Part shown: piece after piece, positions 54,231 through 63,235 of the stretch
How positions within the stretch are numbered: position 1 is the first letter of the stretch
Layout of the letters: every line of letters begins with the position of its first letter
Assembly: GCF_003550065.1 (NCBI RefSeq)
Contig: NZ_QXDC01000003.1
Location: 124,001 to 188,000 of the forward strand
Length of the DNA: 64,000 nucleotides
DNA from: Hephaestia caeni
GTDB lineage: Bacteria; Pseudomonadota; Alphaproteobacteria; Sphingomonadales; Sphingomonadaceae
Direction: 5' to 3'
Made by a program: the position numbers and the translations under genes
The notes under the pieces: model-generated
What the model was told of the DNA's origin: nothing
The model's database searches: none
Seen by the model: only the letters and a program-made list of their open reading frames with translations

Positions 54231-55259
54231 TTATCGGGTCCACACCCGATCGAAGCGCGCGCCGAGGCCGGTGATGAGTTCATATTGCGACATGCCGCTC
54301 GCGGCCGAGGCGGCGGGCAGATCGTAATCGAGCGCGACCCAATCGCCTTCGGCAAGCTCGGGCGCGGCATCGACGCCGATCGCGACCAGATCCATCGATA
54401 CGCGGCCGAGCACGGGGAGCGCCGCATCGCCGGCACGCGCGACGCCCTTGCCCGAGAAGCCGCGAAAATAGCCGTCGGCATAGCCGAGGTTGAGGATCGC
54501 AACCTCGGTATCGGCGGGCGCGCGCCAGGTGGCATTGTAGCCGACGGTGCCGCCGGCGGGAACACGGCGGCGCTGGAGCACCTGCGCCTCGGGCGTGACG
54601 ACCTGCGCGATCGCTTCATGCCCTTCGCGCTGGCGGCCGCCGTAGAGCGCGATGCCGGGGCGCGTGAGATCGAAGGCGTAATCGGCGCCGAGCGCGATGC
54701 CCGATGAATTGGCGAGGCTCATCCGCCTCGCGCCGGTGCGGCCCGCGAGCGCGGCAAAGGCATCGCGCTGGCGCGCGTTCATCGCCTTGTCTTCGTCGGC
54801 GCAGGCGAGGTGGCTCATCAGCGTATCGATCGCGAGACCGTCGAGCAGGCCGCTCCTCACGTCTTCGGGCGCGACGCCGAGCCGGTTCATGCCCGTATCG
54901 ACCATCACGTCGCACGCTCCCCCGCCGACCTCACGCCAACGCGCGATCTGCGCCGGGGTGTTGAGCACGGGCCGCGCGATGCCGCTCATCGCCACCGCGG
55001 CATCTTCGGCACGGACGCCGTGCAGGACAGCAAGCGGCAGCGCCAGATCGCGCAGCGCCTCGGCCTCCGCCCAGGTCGCGACGAGGAAATCACGGCAGCC
55101 GGCATCGGCAAGGCGCCGTCCGATCCCGGCGGCCCCAAGGCCATAGCCGTCGGCCTTGATCGCCGCGCCGCACGCCGCGCGCCCGCTCATCGCATCGAGC
55201 ACGCGCCAATTGGCGACGAGCGCCGCGGAATCGAGACGGAGGCGGAGGGGAGCGATCAT
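54231..55259 (-). CDS. alr: alanine racemase
   Basis: 342 residues. PLP lysine Lys35 in GAAIKADGYGLGA; catalytic Tyr241 in GGTVGYNATWRAP; also MVDTGMNRLGV and RPGIALYGG. It makes D-alanine for peptidoglycan. Start ATG 55259. Its length is slightly below the usual 355-380, with loops trimmed but no domain lost. It stands in the same direction as the MHS transporter upstream and the GntR gene downstream. Confidence 0.93.
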   Translation of the reverse strand: MIAPLRLRLDSAALVANWRVLDAMSGRAACGAAIKADGYGLGAAGIGRRLADAGCRDFLVATWAEAEALRDLALPLAVLHGVRAEDAAVAMSGIARPVLNTPAQIARWREVGGGACDVMVDTGMNRLGVAPEDVRSGLLDGLAIDTLMSHLACADEDKAMNARQRDAFAALAGRTGARRMSLANSSGIALGADYAFDLTRPGIALYGGRQREGHEAIAQVVTPEAQVLQRRRVPAGGTVGYNATWRAPADTEVAILNLGYADGYFRGFSGKGVARAGDAALPVLGRVSMDLVAIGVDAAPELAEGDWVALDYDLPAASAASGMSQYELITGLGARFDRVWTR

Positions 55260-55369
55260 GAAGGCGTGTCTAACGTTCGAGGGCCGGATTGCGCCACCCG
55301 TTCGCCGGCAGCACGAACGGAATCGGAAGCCGCCCGACCTCTAGCCGTGCTCCGGCGCGCGCGCCACCC

Positions 55370-56974
55370 TCAGCCCGCCTCAAAAGCGCCGGGGCGCGGT
55401 TCCTTGAGCCAGAACAATGTCACCACCAGCGCCAGCGCGACAACCGCCCATGTGTACCACAAACCAGCATAGGGATTGCCTGTCTTGGCGACGATATACT
55501 GGCTGATGAAAGGCAGGAAGCCGCCGAAATAGCCGCAGCCGAGATGATAGGGGATCGACATCGAGCTGTAGCGGATGCGCGGCGGGAACATCTCCGACAG
55601 CAAGGCCGCGACCGGGCCGTAGGTCGCCCCCGACAGCGCGCTGAGCGAGATGATCGCGATGACGATGACGAGCACGTCCCGCCCCGCCGGCACCACCGGA
55701 TCGAGCCCGTAACCATTGGTGGTGAGCACCGCGTCGAGCGCCTGCGGGGTGGGATCGGCGACAGGGACACCGCCCACCGTCACCACCGTCTCCGGCGCCT
55801 TGAGCGTGGTGTAGGCGATCCCCTTTTTGGAGAAATAGTCGAGCAGGCGGCCGCAAGCGTCGTCTTGCTGCTTCGCGAACGGGCTGTAGCCGCAATCGGG
55901 GCCGGAGACGACGATCGGCGCGCGTTCGGCCGCGGCGGCGAGGTGCGGGTTGGCAGCGCCGCCGATCACCCAGAAGATCGGGAACAGCAGCACCAGCGTG
56001 ACCGCATAGCCGATCACGATCGGCTTCTTGCGCCCGACGCGATCCGACAGCCGCCCGAAGAACACGAACCAGAACAGCCCCGCCGCGGCACCAACGCCGG
56101 TGAGGAGTTGCGCCGCGGTCGGCGCGACGCGCATCGTCCCTTGCAGGAACGACAGCACGCTGAACATCGCGGTGTACCAGATCACCGTCAGCCCCGCGGC
56201 GATGCCGAGCATCGCGACGATCAGCCGGCGGATATTGCCCGGATAGGTGAAGCTTTCGACGAACGGGTTGCGCGCCGTCTCCCCTTTGGCCTTGAGCGCC
56301 TTGAACACCGGGCTTTCGGACAGTTTGAGCCGCATCCACAGCGACACGGCGAGCAGCAGCAGCGAGAAGACGAACGGGAAGCGCCAGCCCCACGCATCCC
56401 ACGTCTCGGCCGGCATCGCAGCCTTGGTGAGCAGCACGACCGCGAGGCTGAGCACGAACCCGCCCGCGACGCTGGCCTGGATGAAGCTGGTGTAAAAGCC
56501 GCTTTTCCCCGGCGGCGAATGTTCGGCGACATAGATCGCCGCCCCGCCATATTCGCCGCCGAGCGCGAGCCCCTGCGCGACGCGCAGCAGGATGATGATC
56601 ACCGGCGCGGCAAAGCCGATCGCCGCCGCCGAAGGGACGAGGCCGACGCCTGCGGTCGCGAGGCCCATCACGGTGATCGTGATCAGGAAGGTGTATTTGC
56701 GCCCGAGCTTGTCGCCGAGATAGCCGAACAACACCGCGCCCAGGGGGCGGAAGCCGAAGCCGACCGCGAACCCCGCCCAGGCGAGCAGCGTCTGCACCAT
56801 CTCGTTGCCGGTGGGGAAGAAGGTGCGGCCGATGATCCCCGACGCCGCCAGCGTGCCGTAGATGAAGAAATCATACCATTCGAAGATGGTGCCGACCGAC
56901 GAGGCCGAGATGACGAGGCGGATATCGCTTCGGCTCGGCGCCGGTTCACCCGTCGACTCGGCCACGCTCGCCAT
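55370..56974 (-). CDS. MHS-family MFS transporter with large extra loop
   Basis: 534 residues. Metabolite:H+ symporter signature: SSVGTIFEWYDFFIYGTLAA, AGFAVGFGFRPLGAVLFGYLGDKLGRKYTFL, LRVAQGLALGGEYGGAAIYVAEHSPPGKSGFYTSFIQ, RLSDRVGRKKPIVIG, YGPVAALLSEMFPPRIRYSSMSIPYHLGCGYFGG. Between the TM ending FPIFWVIGGAANPHL and the TM starting VLVIVIAIISL sits a non-membrane insert of about 90 residues with two Cys (PDCGYSPFAKQQDDACGRL), absent from typical members such as ProP or KgtP. Start 56974 has GGGAGG seven bases upstream. Substrate unknown; a carboxylate is likely. Confidence 0.88.
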   Translation of the reverse strand: MASVAESTGEPAPSRSDIRLVISASSVGTIFEWYDFFIYGTLAASGIIGRTFFPTGNEMVQTLLAWAGFAVGFGFRPLGAVLFGYLGDKLGRKYTFLITITVMGLATAGVGLVPSAAAIGFAAPVIIILLRVAQGLALGGEYGGAAIYVAEHSPPGKSGFYTSFIQASVAGGFVLSLAVVLLTKAAMPAETWDAWGWRFPFVFSLLLLAVSLWMRLKLSESPVFKALKAKGETARNPFVESFTYPGNIRRLIVAMLGIAAGLTVIWYTAMFSVLSFLQGTMRVAPTAAQLLTGVGAAAGLFWFVFFGRLSDRVGRKKPIVIGYAVTLVLLFPIFWVIGGAANPHLAAAAERAPIVVSGPDCGYSPFAKQQDDACGRLLDYFSKKGIAYTTLKAPETVVTVGGVPVADPTPQALDAVLTTNGYGLDPVVPAGRDVLVIVIAIISLSALSGATYGPVAALLSEMFPPRIRYSSMSIPYHLGCGYFGGFLPFISQYIVAKTGNPYAGLWYTWAVVALALVVTLFWLKEPRPGAFEAG

Positions 56975-57095
56975 GCTTGCCCCTCCCCCTTTTTCCACGG
57001 CGTAGCGCGGGGCGCGGCCAAAGAAAATAGGGTACGGATCGGGCCTAGTCGGTTTTCAAGTAGCGCGTCTGCATAAAGCGCTTCGCAAGCCTCCC

Positions 57096-57183
57096 CGTCA
57101 CCCCGGACTGGTTCCGGGGTCCAACGTGCCTCAGGCGCTGACGCTCGTGGCGGGTTGGATGCCGGAACAAGTCCGGCATGACG
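57096..57183. repeat. REP-like pair between MHS transporter and mmsB genes
   Basis: CGTCACCCCGGACTGGTTCCGGGGTCCAAC at the left and GTTGGATGCCGGAACAAGTCCGGCATGACG at the right are inverted copies. Each arm has its own hairpin (CCCCGGA..TCCGGGG type and TGCCGGA..TCCGGCA). It lies just downstream of mmsB. Confidence 0.75.
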
Positions 57184-57196
57184 ATGGCGTTTGTTC

Positions 57197-58081
57197 CTAC
57201 GCCGCCCCGCCCGAGGTCTTGATGATCGCGGAGAAATCGAGCGCGCCGTTGCCGGCGGCGGCGAAGGCTTCGTAGAGATCGCGCGCCTTGGCGCCGATCG
57301 GCGTGTCGGCATCGACGCTCGCCGCCGCCTCGATCGCGAGGCGCAAGTCCTTGAGCATCAACGCGGTGGCGAAACCGCCCGCATAATCGTGGTCCGACGG
57401 GCTTTCGGGGCCGACGCCGGGGACCGGGCAATAGCTCGTCATCGACCAGCTCTGGCCCGAGGAGACCGACGCGATGTCGTAGAACGCCTGGCTGTCGAGC
57501 CCGAGCTTCTTCGCCAGCGCGAACGCCTCGCACGTCGCGATCATCGTCGCGCCGAGGATCATGTTGTTGCAGATTTTGGCCGCCTGCCCCGCGCCGTTGG
57601 CGCCGGCGTGGATCACCGCCTTGCCCATATCGGCGAGGAACGGCTCGGCGCGCTCGAACGCCTCGCCGCTGCCACCGACCATGAAGGTGAGGCTGCCCGC
57701 ATTCGCCGCCGCGATCCCGCCCGAGACGGGGGCGTCGACCGCGGTCAACCCCTTGGCGGCGGCGGCATCGGCGACACGCCTGGCGGTGGCGACATCGATC
57801 GTCGAGCAATCGATCAGGATCGCCGCGGTCGAGGCGGTGCCGAACACGCTATCGGTATAGACCTGTTCGACATGGCTTCCCGCCGGCAGCATCGTGATGA
57901 CCGCCTCGGCATCCTCGGCCGCTTCCCTGGCCGAACCGACGGGCAGGCATCCTTCCTTCTTCGCGCGATCGAGCGCGTCCTGCGAGAGATCGAAGGCGTG
58001 TACGTCATGGCCCTTTTTGGCGAGATTGGCCGCCATCCCGCCGCCCATGTTGCCGAGCCCGATGAAACCGATGCGTGCCAT
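57197..58081 (-). CDS. mmsB: 3-hydroxyisobutyrate dehydrogenase
   Basis: 294 residues. Rossmann motif GFIGLGNMGGGMAANLAKKGH, substrate loop VDAPVSGGIAAANAGSLTFMVGG, catalytic Lys in GAGQAAKICNNMILG, and DHDYAGGFATALMLKDLRLA near the end. It oxidises 3-hydroxyisobutyrate to methylmalonate semialdehyde, which MmsA then uses. GGAGAG lies before the ATG at 58081. Last gene of the valine degradation run. Confidence 0.95.
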   Translation of the reverse strand: MARIGFIGLGNMGGGMAANLAKKGHDVHAFDLSQDALDRAKKEGCLPVGSAREAAEDAEAVITMLPAGSHVEQVYTDSVFGTASTAAILIDCSTIDVATARRVADAAAAKGLTAVDAPVSGGIAAANAGSLTFMVGGSGEAFERAEPFLADMGKAVIHAGANGAGQAAKICNNMILGATMIATCEAFALAKKLGLDSQAFYDIASVSSGQSWSMTSYCPVPGVGPESPSDHDYAGGFATALMLKDLRLAIEAAASVDADTPIGAKARDLYEAFAAAGNGALDFSAIIKTSGGAA

Positions 58082-58125
58082 GCTTTCTCTCCTCATCTCC
58101 CCTCCAGCCCGGCGGGAGGAGAATA

Positions 58126-58902
58126 CTATTTCCCGGTCCAGTTCCCCGGCCGCTTCTCGACGAAGGCGGCCATGCCTTCCTTCTGGTCCTGCGTCGCGAA
58201 CAGGCCGTTGAACAGGCGACGCTCGAATTGCACGCCCTGCGTCAAATTCGTCTCGAACGCGGCGTTCACCATTTCCTTGTTCGCCAGCACCGCCAGCGGC
58301 GGCATCGCGGCGATCGCGGTGGCAACCTTGACCGCTTCGTCGACAAGATCGGCGGCGGGGATCACGCGGCTGACGAGACCGGCGCGTTCGGCCTCGGCGG
58401 CGTCCATCATCCGGCCGGTGAGGACCATCTCCATCGCCTTGGCCTTGCCGACCGCGCGGGTGAGGCGCTGCGAACCGCCCATGCCGGGCGAAACGCCGAG
58501 CTTGATCTCCGGCTGGCCGAATTTCGCGGTATCGGCGGCGAGGATGAAGTCGCACATCATCGCCACCTCGCAGCCGCCGCCGAGCGCATAGCCCGCTACC
58601 GCCGCGATCACCGGTTTGCGCGTCTGCGTGAAGCGTTCCCAACCGGCGAAATGGTTGGTGCCGTACATCGCGGCAAAGCCCATGTCGGCCATTTCCTTGA
58701 TGTCCGCGCCCGCGGCGAACGCCTTGTCGCTGCCGGTGAGGACCGCGCAGCCCTGCCCTTCATCGGCGTCGAACACGGCAAGCGCGGCGAGCAGATCGTC
58801 GAGCACCTGCGCATTGAGTGCGTTGAGCGCTTGCGGCCGGTTGAGCGTGATCAGCGTGACACGCCCGCGCTTCTCGACGAGCAGGGTCTGGTAATCGGGC
58901 AT
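58126..58902 (-). CDS. enoyl-CoA hydratase
   Basis: 258 residues. Crotonase fold: [19 protein letters not shown], oxyanion-hole [15 protein letters not shown] and [18 protein letters not shown], catalytic glutamates in [25 protein letters not shown]. In this cluster it should hydrate methacrylyl-CoA to 3-hydroxyisobutyryl-CoA. GGAGA five bases before ATG 58902. Spaced 11 bases from the hydrolase gene. Confidence 0.92.
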   Translation of the reverse strand: MPDYQTLLVEKRGRVTLITLNRPQALNALNAQVLDDLLAALAVFDADEGQGCAVLTGSDKAFAAGADIKEMADMGFAAMYGTNHFAGWERFTQTRKPVIAAVAGYALGGGCEVAMMCDFILAADTAKFGQPEIKLGVSPGMGGSQRLTRAVGKAKAMEMVLTGRMMDAAEAERAGLVSRVIPAADLVDEAVKVATAIAAMPPLAVLANKEMVNAAFETNLTQGVQFERRLFNGLFATQDQKEGMAAFVEKRPGNWTGK

Positions 58903-58913
58903 TCTTGTCTCCG

Positions 58914-59957
58914 TTATCGCGGTGTCCACGCCTCGTCGTCAGCGAGCGGCGCGAAGATCTGATCGATGACGTGGTCGGTCACGCCGCCGGGGGTCGCCGG
59001 GTTCCAGCGCGGGGCGTTATCCTTGTCGACGATCACCGCACGCACGCCCTCGATAAAATCGTGGCGCTGGACGACGCGGCTCGCGACGGCATATTCGCGC
59101 GCCATCTCGTCGGCGAAGCTCGCCATCCGCGCGCCGTCATGGAGCAGCCGGAGCGACACCTTCATCGTCTGCGGCGATTTGGTCTCGAGGATCGCGCGTT
59201 GCTCAGCCGCCCAATCGCCGCCGTCGGCGGCGAGCGCGGCGAAAATTTCCTCCACCGTGTCGGCCGCGAACAGGCGATCGATGTCCGCACGGCGCGCAAG
59301 GATCGCCGCCTCGGGCGGATCGGTATCGAGATCGTCGAGGATCACCGCGATCGCCTGCGGTTGCTCGGCAATGCGCCCCTTGGCATGGGCAAGCGCGTCG
59401 GCGGGCAGATAATGCGTCGCGAGGCCGAGCGCCTTGCACTCGGCTCCGTCGAGCCGGTGGCCGGTGAGCGCGAGGAACTGCCCCATCCGCCCCGGCAGCC
59501 GTGACAGATACCAGCCGCCGCCGACATCGGGGAACAGCCCGATCCCCGTTTCGGGCATCGCGAATTTGGTGTTCTCGGTGGCGATGCGGAATTTGGCCGG
59601 GAGCGAGATGCCGACGCCGCCGCCCATCGTGATCCCGTCCATGAACGCGACCACCGGCTTGGCATAGGTGAACAGCGCGTGGTTCATGCGATATTCTTCG
59701 AAGAAGAAACGCCGCGCCTCGACACCGTCGCCTTTCGCGCTTTCGGCAACCATGCGGATGTCACCGCCGGCGCAGAAACCCCGGCCTTCCGCATGATCGA
59801 TCAGCACCGCCTCGACCGCGAGGTCGCCGCGCCACCGATCGAGCGCCGCGGACATGGCAAGGCACATATCGATGTTGAGCGCGTGGAGCGCCTTCGGCCG
59901 GTTGAGCCGGATGCGGCCGACGCGGCCTTCGATAAGGGTGAGGACGTCGTCGCTCAT
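58914..59957 (-). CDS. 3-hydroxyisobutyryl-CoA hydrolase
   Basis: 347 residues, longer than enoyl-CoA hydratases, as expected for this branch. [90 protein letters not shown] and the C-terminal [28 protein letters not shown] are family hallmarks. It releases free 3-hydroxyisobutyrate from its CoA ester. The ATG overlaps the dehydrogenase stop (ATGA). Confidence 0.93.
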   Translation of the reverse strand: MSDDVLTLIEGRVGRIRLNRPKALHALNIDMCLAMSAALDRWRGDLAVEAVLIDHAEGRGFCAGGDIRMVAESAKGDGVEARRFFFEEYRMNHALFTYAKPVVAFMDGITMGGGVGISLPAKFRIATENTKFAMPETGIGLFPDVGGGWYLSRLPGRMGQFLALTGHRLDGAECKALGLATHYLPADALAHAKGRIAEQPQAIAVILDDLDTDPPEAAILARRADIDRLFAADTVEEIFAALAADGGDWAAEQRAILETKSPQTMKVSLRLLHDGARMASFADEMAREYAVASRVVQRHDFIEGVRAVIVDKDNAPRWNPATPGGVTDHVIDQIFAPLADDEAWTPR

Positions 59958-61096
59958 TGCCGCGTCAGCTCGCGACCGACGATCATGCGCATCACCTGGT
60001 TGGTGCCTTCGAGGATCGAGTGGACGCGCAGATCGCGCCAGAAGCGCTCGATCGGGTAATCCATGAGATAGCCGTAGCCGCCGTGAAGCTGGAGCGCGCG
60101 ATCGACCACCGCGGAGCCGGTGTCGGTGGCGAGGCGCTTGGCCATCGCGGCGAAGCGCGTCTTGTCGGGGGCGTTGGCGGTCACCTTGACCGCCGCGACG
60201 TAGAGCAGCGCGCGCGCCGCCTCCAATTCGGTGGCCATGTCGGCAAGCGTGAACTGGGTGTTCTGGAAATCGGCGATCGCCTTGCCGAACTGCTGGCGCT
60301 CGCGCGTATAGCGAACCGCCTCGTCGAGGCAGCGCTGCGCGCCGCCGAGCGAGCAGGCGCCGATGTTGAGCCGGCCACCGTCGAGTCCCATCATCGCGAT
60401 GCGGAAGCCCTCGCCCTCGGCGCCGACCAGATTTTCCACCGGCACGCGGACGGACTCGAACATCACCTGCGCGGTCGGCTGCGAATGCCAGCCGAGCTTG
60501 CGTTCCTGCGCGCCGAACGACACGCCGCGCATGTCCTTTTCGATCACCAGGCACGAAATGCCCTTTGGCCCGTCCTCGCCGGTGCGGACCATGACGACAT
60601 AGAGATCGTTCTCGCCGCCGCCCGAGATGAACTGCTTGGTGCCGGTGACGACATAATGATCGCCGTCGCGGACTGCCTTCGTCCTGAGCGCCGCCGCGTC
60701 CGAGCCCGACGACGGTTCGGTGAGGCAATAGCTCGCGAGCGTCTCCATCGTGACAAGATTGGGCAGGTATTTGTCCTTGACCCGCTGCGCACCGAACCGG
60801 TCGATCATCCACGACGCCATGTTGTGGATCGAGATGAAGGCGCTGGTCGAAGGGCAGCCATAGGCCATCGCCTCCATGATCAGCGCCGATTCGAGCCGGC
60901 CGAGATTGATGCCGCCCGATTCCTCGCTGACGTAGATCGCCGCGAAGCCGAGATCGGCGGCCTCCTTGATCACCGCGCGCGGGAAGATGTGTTTTTCGTC
61001 CCACTCGGCCGCGTTGGGCGTGATGCGATCGGCGGTGAAGCGGCGCGCGAGTTCCTGAATCTCGCGCTGATCGGCGGTGAGGTCGAATTGGGTCAT
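59954..61096 (-). CDS. acyl-CoA dehydrogenase, isobutyryl-CoA type
   Basis: 380 residues, FAD enzyme. LTADQREIQELARRFTADRITPNAAEWDE, YCLTEPSSGSDAAALRTKA, YVVTGTKQFISGGGENDLYVVM, ARQ-type ERQQFGKAIADFQNTQF, and QLHGGYGYLMDYPIERFWRDLRVHSILEGTNQVMR with the catalytic Glu in L-E-G-T. By context it oxidises isobutyryl-CoA to methacrylyl-CoA. Start 61096 (MTQFDLTADQ) has CAGGA five bases upstream; the 31 codons before it are repeat DNA. Confidence 0.93.
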   Translation of the reverse strand: MTQFDLTADQREIQELARRFTADRITPNAAEWDEKHIFPRAVIKEAADLGFAAIYVSEESGGINLGRLESALIMEAMAYGCPSTSAFISIHNMASWMIDRFGAQRVKDKYLPNLVTMETLASYCLTEPSSGSDAAALRTKAVRDGDHYVVTGTKQFISGGGENDLYVVMVRTGEDGPKGISCLVIEKDMRGVSFGAQERKLGWHSQPTAQVMFESVRVPVENLVGAEGEGFRIAMMGLDGGRLNIGACSLGGAQRCLDEAVRYTRERQQFGKAIADFQNTQFTLADMATELEAARALLYVAAVKVTANAPDKTRFAAMAKRLATDTGSAVVDRALQLHGGYGYLMDYPIERFWRDLRVHSILEGTNQVMRMIVGRELTRQ

Positions 61097-61110
61097 AACG
61101 GTCCTGTCTT

Positions 61111-61194
61111 CGTCATGCCGGACTTGATCCGGCACCCAGAGCCCGAAACAATGTCGGCGGGGACTCTGGATACAGACGTTCGCCAGCATGGCGG
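61111..61194. repeat. REP-like unit at left side of the GIY-YIG gene
   Basis: It contains the hairpin TGCCGGA-CTTGA-TCCGGCA and, at 61161-61194, GGACTCTGGATACAGACGTT... This last 34-base stretch recurs in direct orientation at 61562-61595, with 29 of 34 bases equal. Confidence 0.75.
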
Positions 61195-61202
61195 GAATGG
61201 AG

Positions 61203-61577
61203 ATGATGGAAAAGCAGCCCGCGGTCTACATCGTCGCCAGCGCGCGTAACGGTACGATCTATACTGGCGTAACCTCGCATCTGCTCGGGCGAGTCCACCA
61301 GCATCGCACCGGAGAAGTCGAAGGTTTCACCAAGCGTTATCACGTCAGGCGCCTCGTCTGGTTCGAGCCGCACGAGATCATGGAATCGGCGATCGTACGG
61401 GAAAAGCGGATCAAGAACTGGCCCCGGCGCTGGAAGCTCGACCTGATCGAGAAGGACAATCCGACGTGGCGGGACCTGGCCGAGGATTTCGGATTCGCGC
61501 CATTGCCGCAAGCATTGGACGGATCGACGCCCCATCGGCAAAGATCGACCGCCAGTGTTTGGGACTCTGGATCCTGA
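61203..61577 (+). CDS. GIY-YIG nuclease-domain protein
   Basis: 124 residues. QPAVYIVASARNGTIYTGVTSHLLGRVHQHRTGEVEGFTKRY carries the degenerate GIY (V-Y-I) and YIG (Y-T-G) motifs and the conserved Arg; EIMESAIVREKRIKNWPRRWKLDLIEKDNP carries the catalytic Glu. It belongs to the small stand-alone UPF0213/YhbQ-like group. GGCGGGA lies six bases before ATG 61203. The last residues run into the right-hand repeat. It is on the opposite strand to the whole valine gene set and splits mmsA from the rest, as an inserted cassette would. Confidence 0.85.
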   Translation: MMEKQPAVYIVASARNGTIYTGVTSHLLGRVHQHRTGEVEGFTKRYHVRRLVWFEPHEIMESAIVREKRIKNWPRRWKLDLIEKDNPTWRDLAEDFGFAPLPQALDGSTPHRQRSTASVWDSGS

Positions 61578-61595
61578 CGTTCGTCAGGATGACGG
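61562..61595. repeat. direct repeat at right side of the GIY-YIG gene
   Basis: GGACTCTGGATCCTGACGTT... matches 61161-61194 in 29 of 34 positions, same direction. Here the core ATCCTGAC-GTTC-GTCAGGAT (61571-61590) is a perfect 8-bp hairpin, whereas the left copy is decayed. It overlaps the last 16 bases of the nuclease gene. Confidence 0.75.
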
Positions 61596-61616
61596 CAGAG
61601 GGAATGCGCCACCCCT

Positions 61617-63113
61617 TCACCCCATCGTCGGGATGACGAAGGCGTTTTCGCCCGTGGCCGAGCCGTCGGGCCAGCGCTGGGTGACCTTCTTGTTCTTCGT
61701 CCAGAAGCGCACGCCTTCCATGCCGTGCTGGTCGATGTCGCCGAAGCCCGAGCGTTTCCAACCGCCGAAGGTGTGATAGGCGACCGGGACCGGGATCGGC
61801 ACGTTGATGCCGACCATGCCGACGTTGACGCGCGCGGCAAATTCGCGCGCGGCATGGCCGTTGCGCGTGAAGATCGCGACGCCGTTGCCATATTGGTGGC
61901 GCGATGGCAGTGCGAGCGCTTCCTCGAAATCCTTCGCGCGGACCATCTGGAGGACGGGGCCGAAAATCTCCTCCTTGTACGAACTCATCTCGGGCGTGAC
62001 GCGATCGAACAGCGTCGGGCCGACGAAGAAGCCGCCTTCATGGCCTTGCAGCGTGAAGCCGCGCCCGTCGACCACCAGCTCGGCGCCCTCGTCGACGCCT
62101 TTCTGAATCCAGTTTTCGATGCGGGCCTTGTGTTCGGCGGTGACGACGGGGCCGTATTGCGCCTCGGCATCGGTCGAGAGTCCGACGCGTAGACTGGCGA
62201 TCGCGGGGAGCAGTTTCTCGCGCAGACGATCGGCGGTCTCGTCGCCCACCGGCACAACCACCGGGAGCGCCATGCAGCGTTCACCCGCACTGCCGAAGGC
62301 GGCACCCGCGAGATCGTTCACGACGGCATCAAGATCCGCGTCGGGCATGACGATGCCGTGGTTCTTGGCGCCGCCCATCGCCTGCACGCGCTTGCCGTTC
62401 GCCGTGCCGCGCGCATAGACATACTGCGCGATATCGCTCGAGCCGACGAAGCTCACCGCGCCGATCGCCGGATGATCGAGGATCGCATCGACCATTTCCT
62501 TGTCGCCGTGGACGACCTGCAAAATGCCCTCGGGCGCGCCGGCCTCGACCATCAACTCGGCGAGGCGCACGGGCACGCTGGGGTCGCGTTCGGAGGGTTT
62601 GAGAAGGAAAGCGTTGCCGCACGCGATCGCCGGGCCGAACATCCACATCGGAATCATCGCCGGGAAGTTGAACGGCGTGATCCCGGCGACCACGCCGATC
62701 GGCTGGCGCATCGAATAGACGTCGATCCCCGGCCCGGCGCCCTGGGTATATTCGCCCTTCAGGGCATGCGGGATGCCGCACGCGAATTCGATCACGTCGA
62801 GCCCGCGCTGCACGTCGCCGCGCGCATCGGCCACCACCTTGCCGTGTTCCGACGACAGCAAATGCGCGAGTTCCTCCAGATGTGCCTCGACCAGTTCCTT
62901 GAAGCGGAACAGCACGCGCGAGCGGCGCTGCGGGTTGGTCGCCGCCCAGCCGGGTTGCGCCGCCTCGGCCGCCGCCACCGCCGCATCCAGATCGGCGCGG
63001 GTGCCGAGCGCCACGCGCGCCTGCACCTGGCCGGTATTGGGGTTGAAAATATCGTGGCTGCGAGCCGACCCGCCGCCCGCATGGCCGGCGATGTGGTGGT
63101 CGATGGTGCGCAT
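61617..63113 (-). CDS. mmsA: methylmalonate-semialdehyde dehydrogenase (CoA-acylating)
   Basis: 498 residues. Aldehyde dehydrogenase fold with PIGVVAGITPFNFPAMIPMWMFGPAIACGN, FVGSSDIAQYVYARG, catalytic Cys280 in AFGSAGERCMALPVVV, EEIFGPVLQMVRA and the MmsA-type end PVAYHTFGGWKRSGFGD ... GVRFWTKNKKVTQRW. It converts methylmalonate semialdehyde to propionyl-CoA, the last step of valine breakdown here. GGAGAG lies three bases before ATG 63113. Confidence 0.96.
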   Translation of the reverse strand: MRTIDHHIAGHAGGGSARSHDIFNPNTGQVQARVALGTRADLDAAVAAAEAAQPGWAATNPQRRSRVLFRFKELVEAHLEELAHLLSSEHGKVVADARGDVQRGLDVIEFACGIPHALKGEYTQGAGPGIDVYSMRQPIGVVAGITPFNFPAMIPMWMFGPAIACGNAFLLKPSERDPSVPVRLAELMVEAGAPEGILQVVHGDKEMVDAILDHPAIGAVSFVGSSDIAQYVYARGTANGKRVQAMGGAKNHGIVMPDADLDAVVNDLAGAAFGSAGERCMALPVVVPVGDETADRLREKLLPAIASLRVGLSTDAEAQYGPVVTAEHKARIENWIQKGVDEGAELVVDGRGFTLQGHEGGFFVGPTLFDRVTPEMSSYKEEIFGPVLQMVRAKDFEEALALPSRHQYGNGVAIFTRNGHAAREFAARVNVGMVGINVPIPVPVAYHTFGGWKRSGFGDIDQHGMEGVRFWTKNKKVTQRWPDGSATGENAFVIPTMG

Positions 63114-63235
63114 GGTCTCTCCTCGGCAATGTCGTGTCACGCGCCGCTTCGGCGCCCGAACGCACGCCGCACGGCCTGGCCGACCTGAGTCGGTCTTTGT
63201 AATAAAGTTGCTTGTGCCACAAGCGAAGACCGGAG

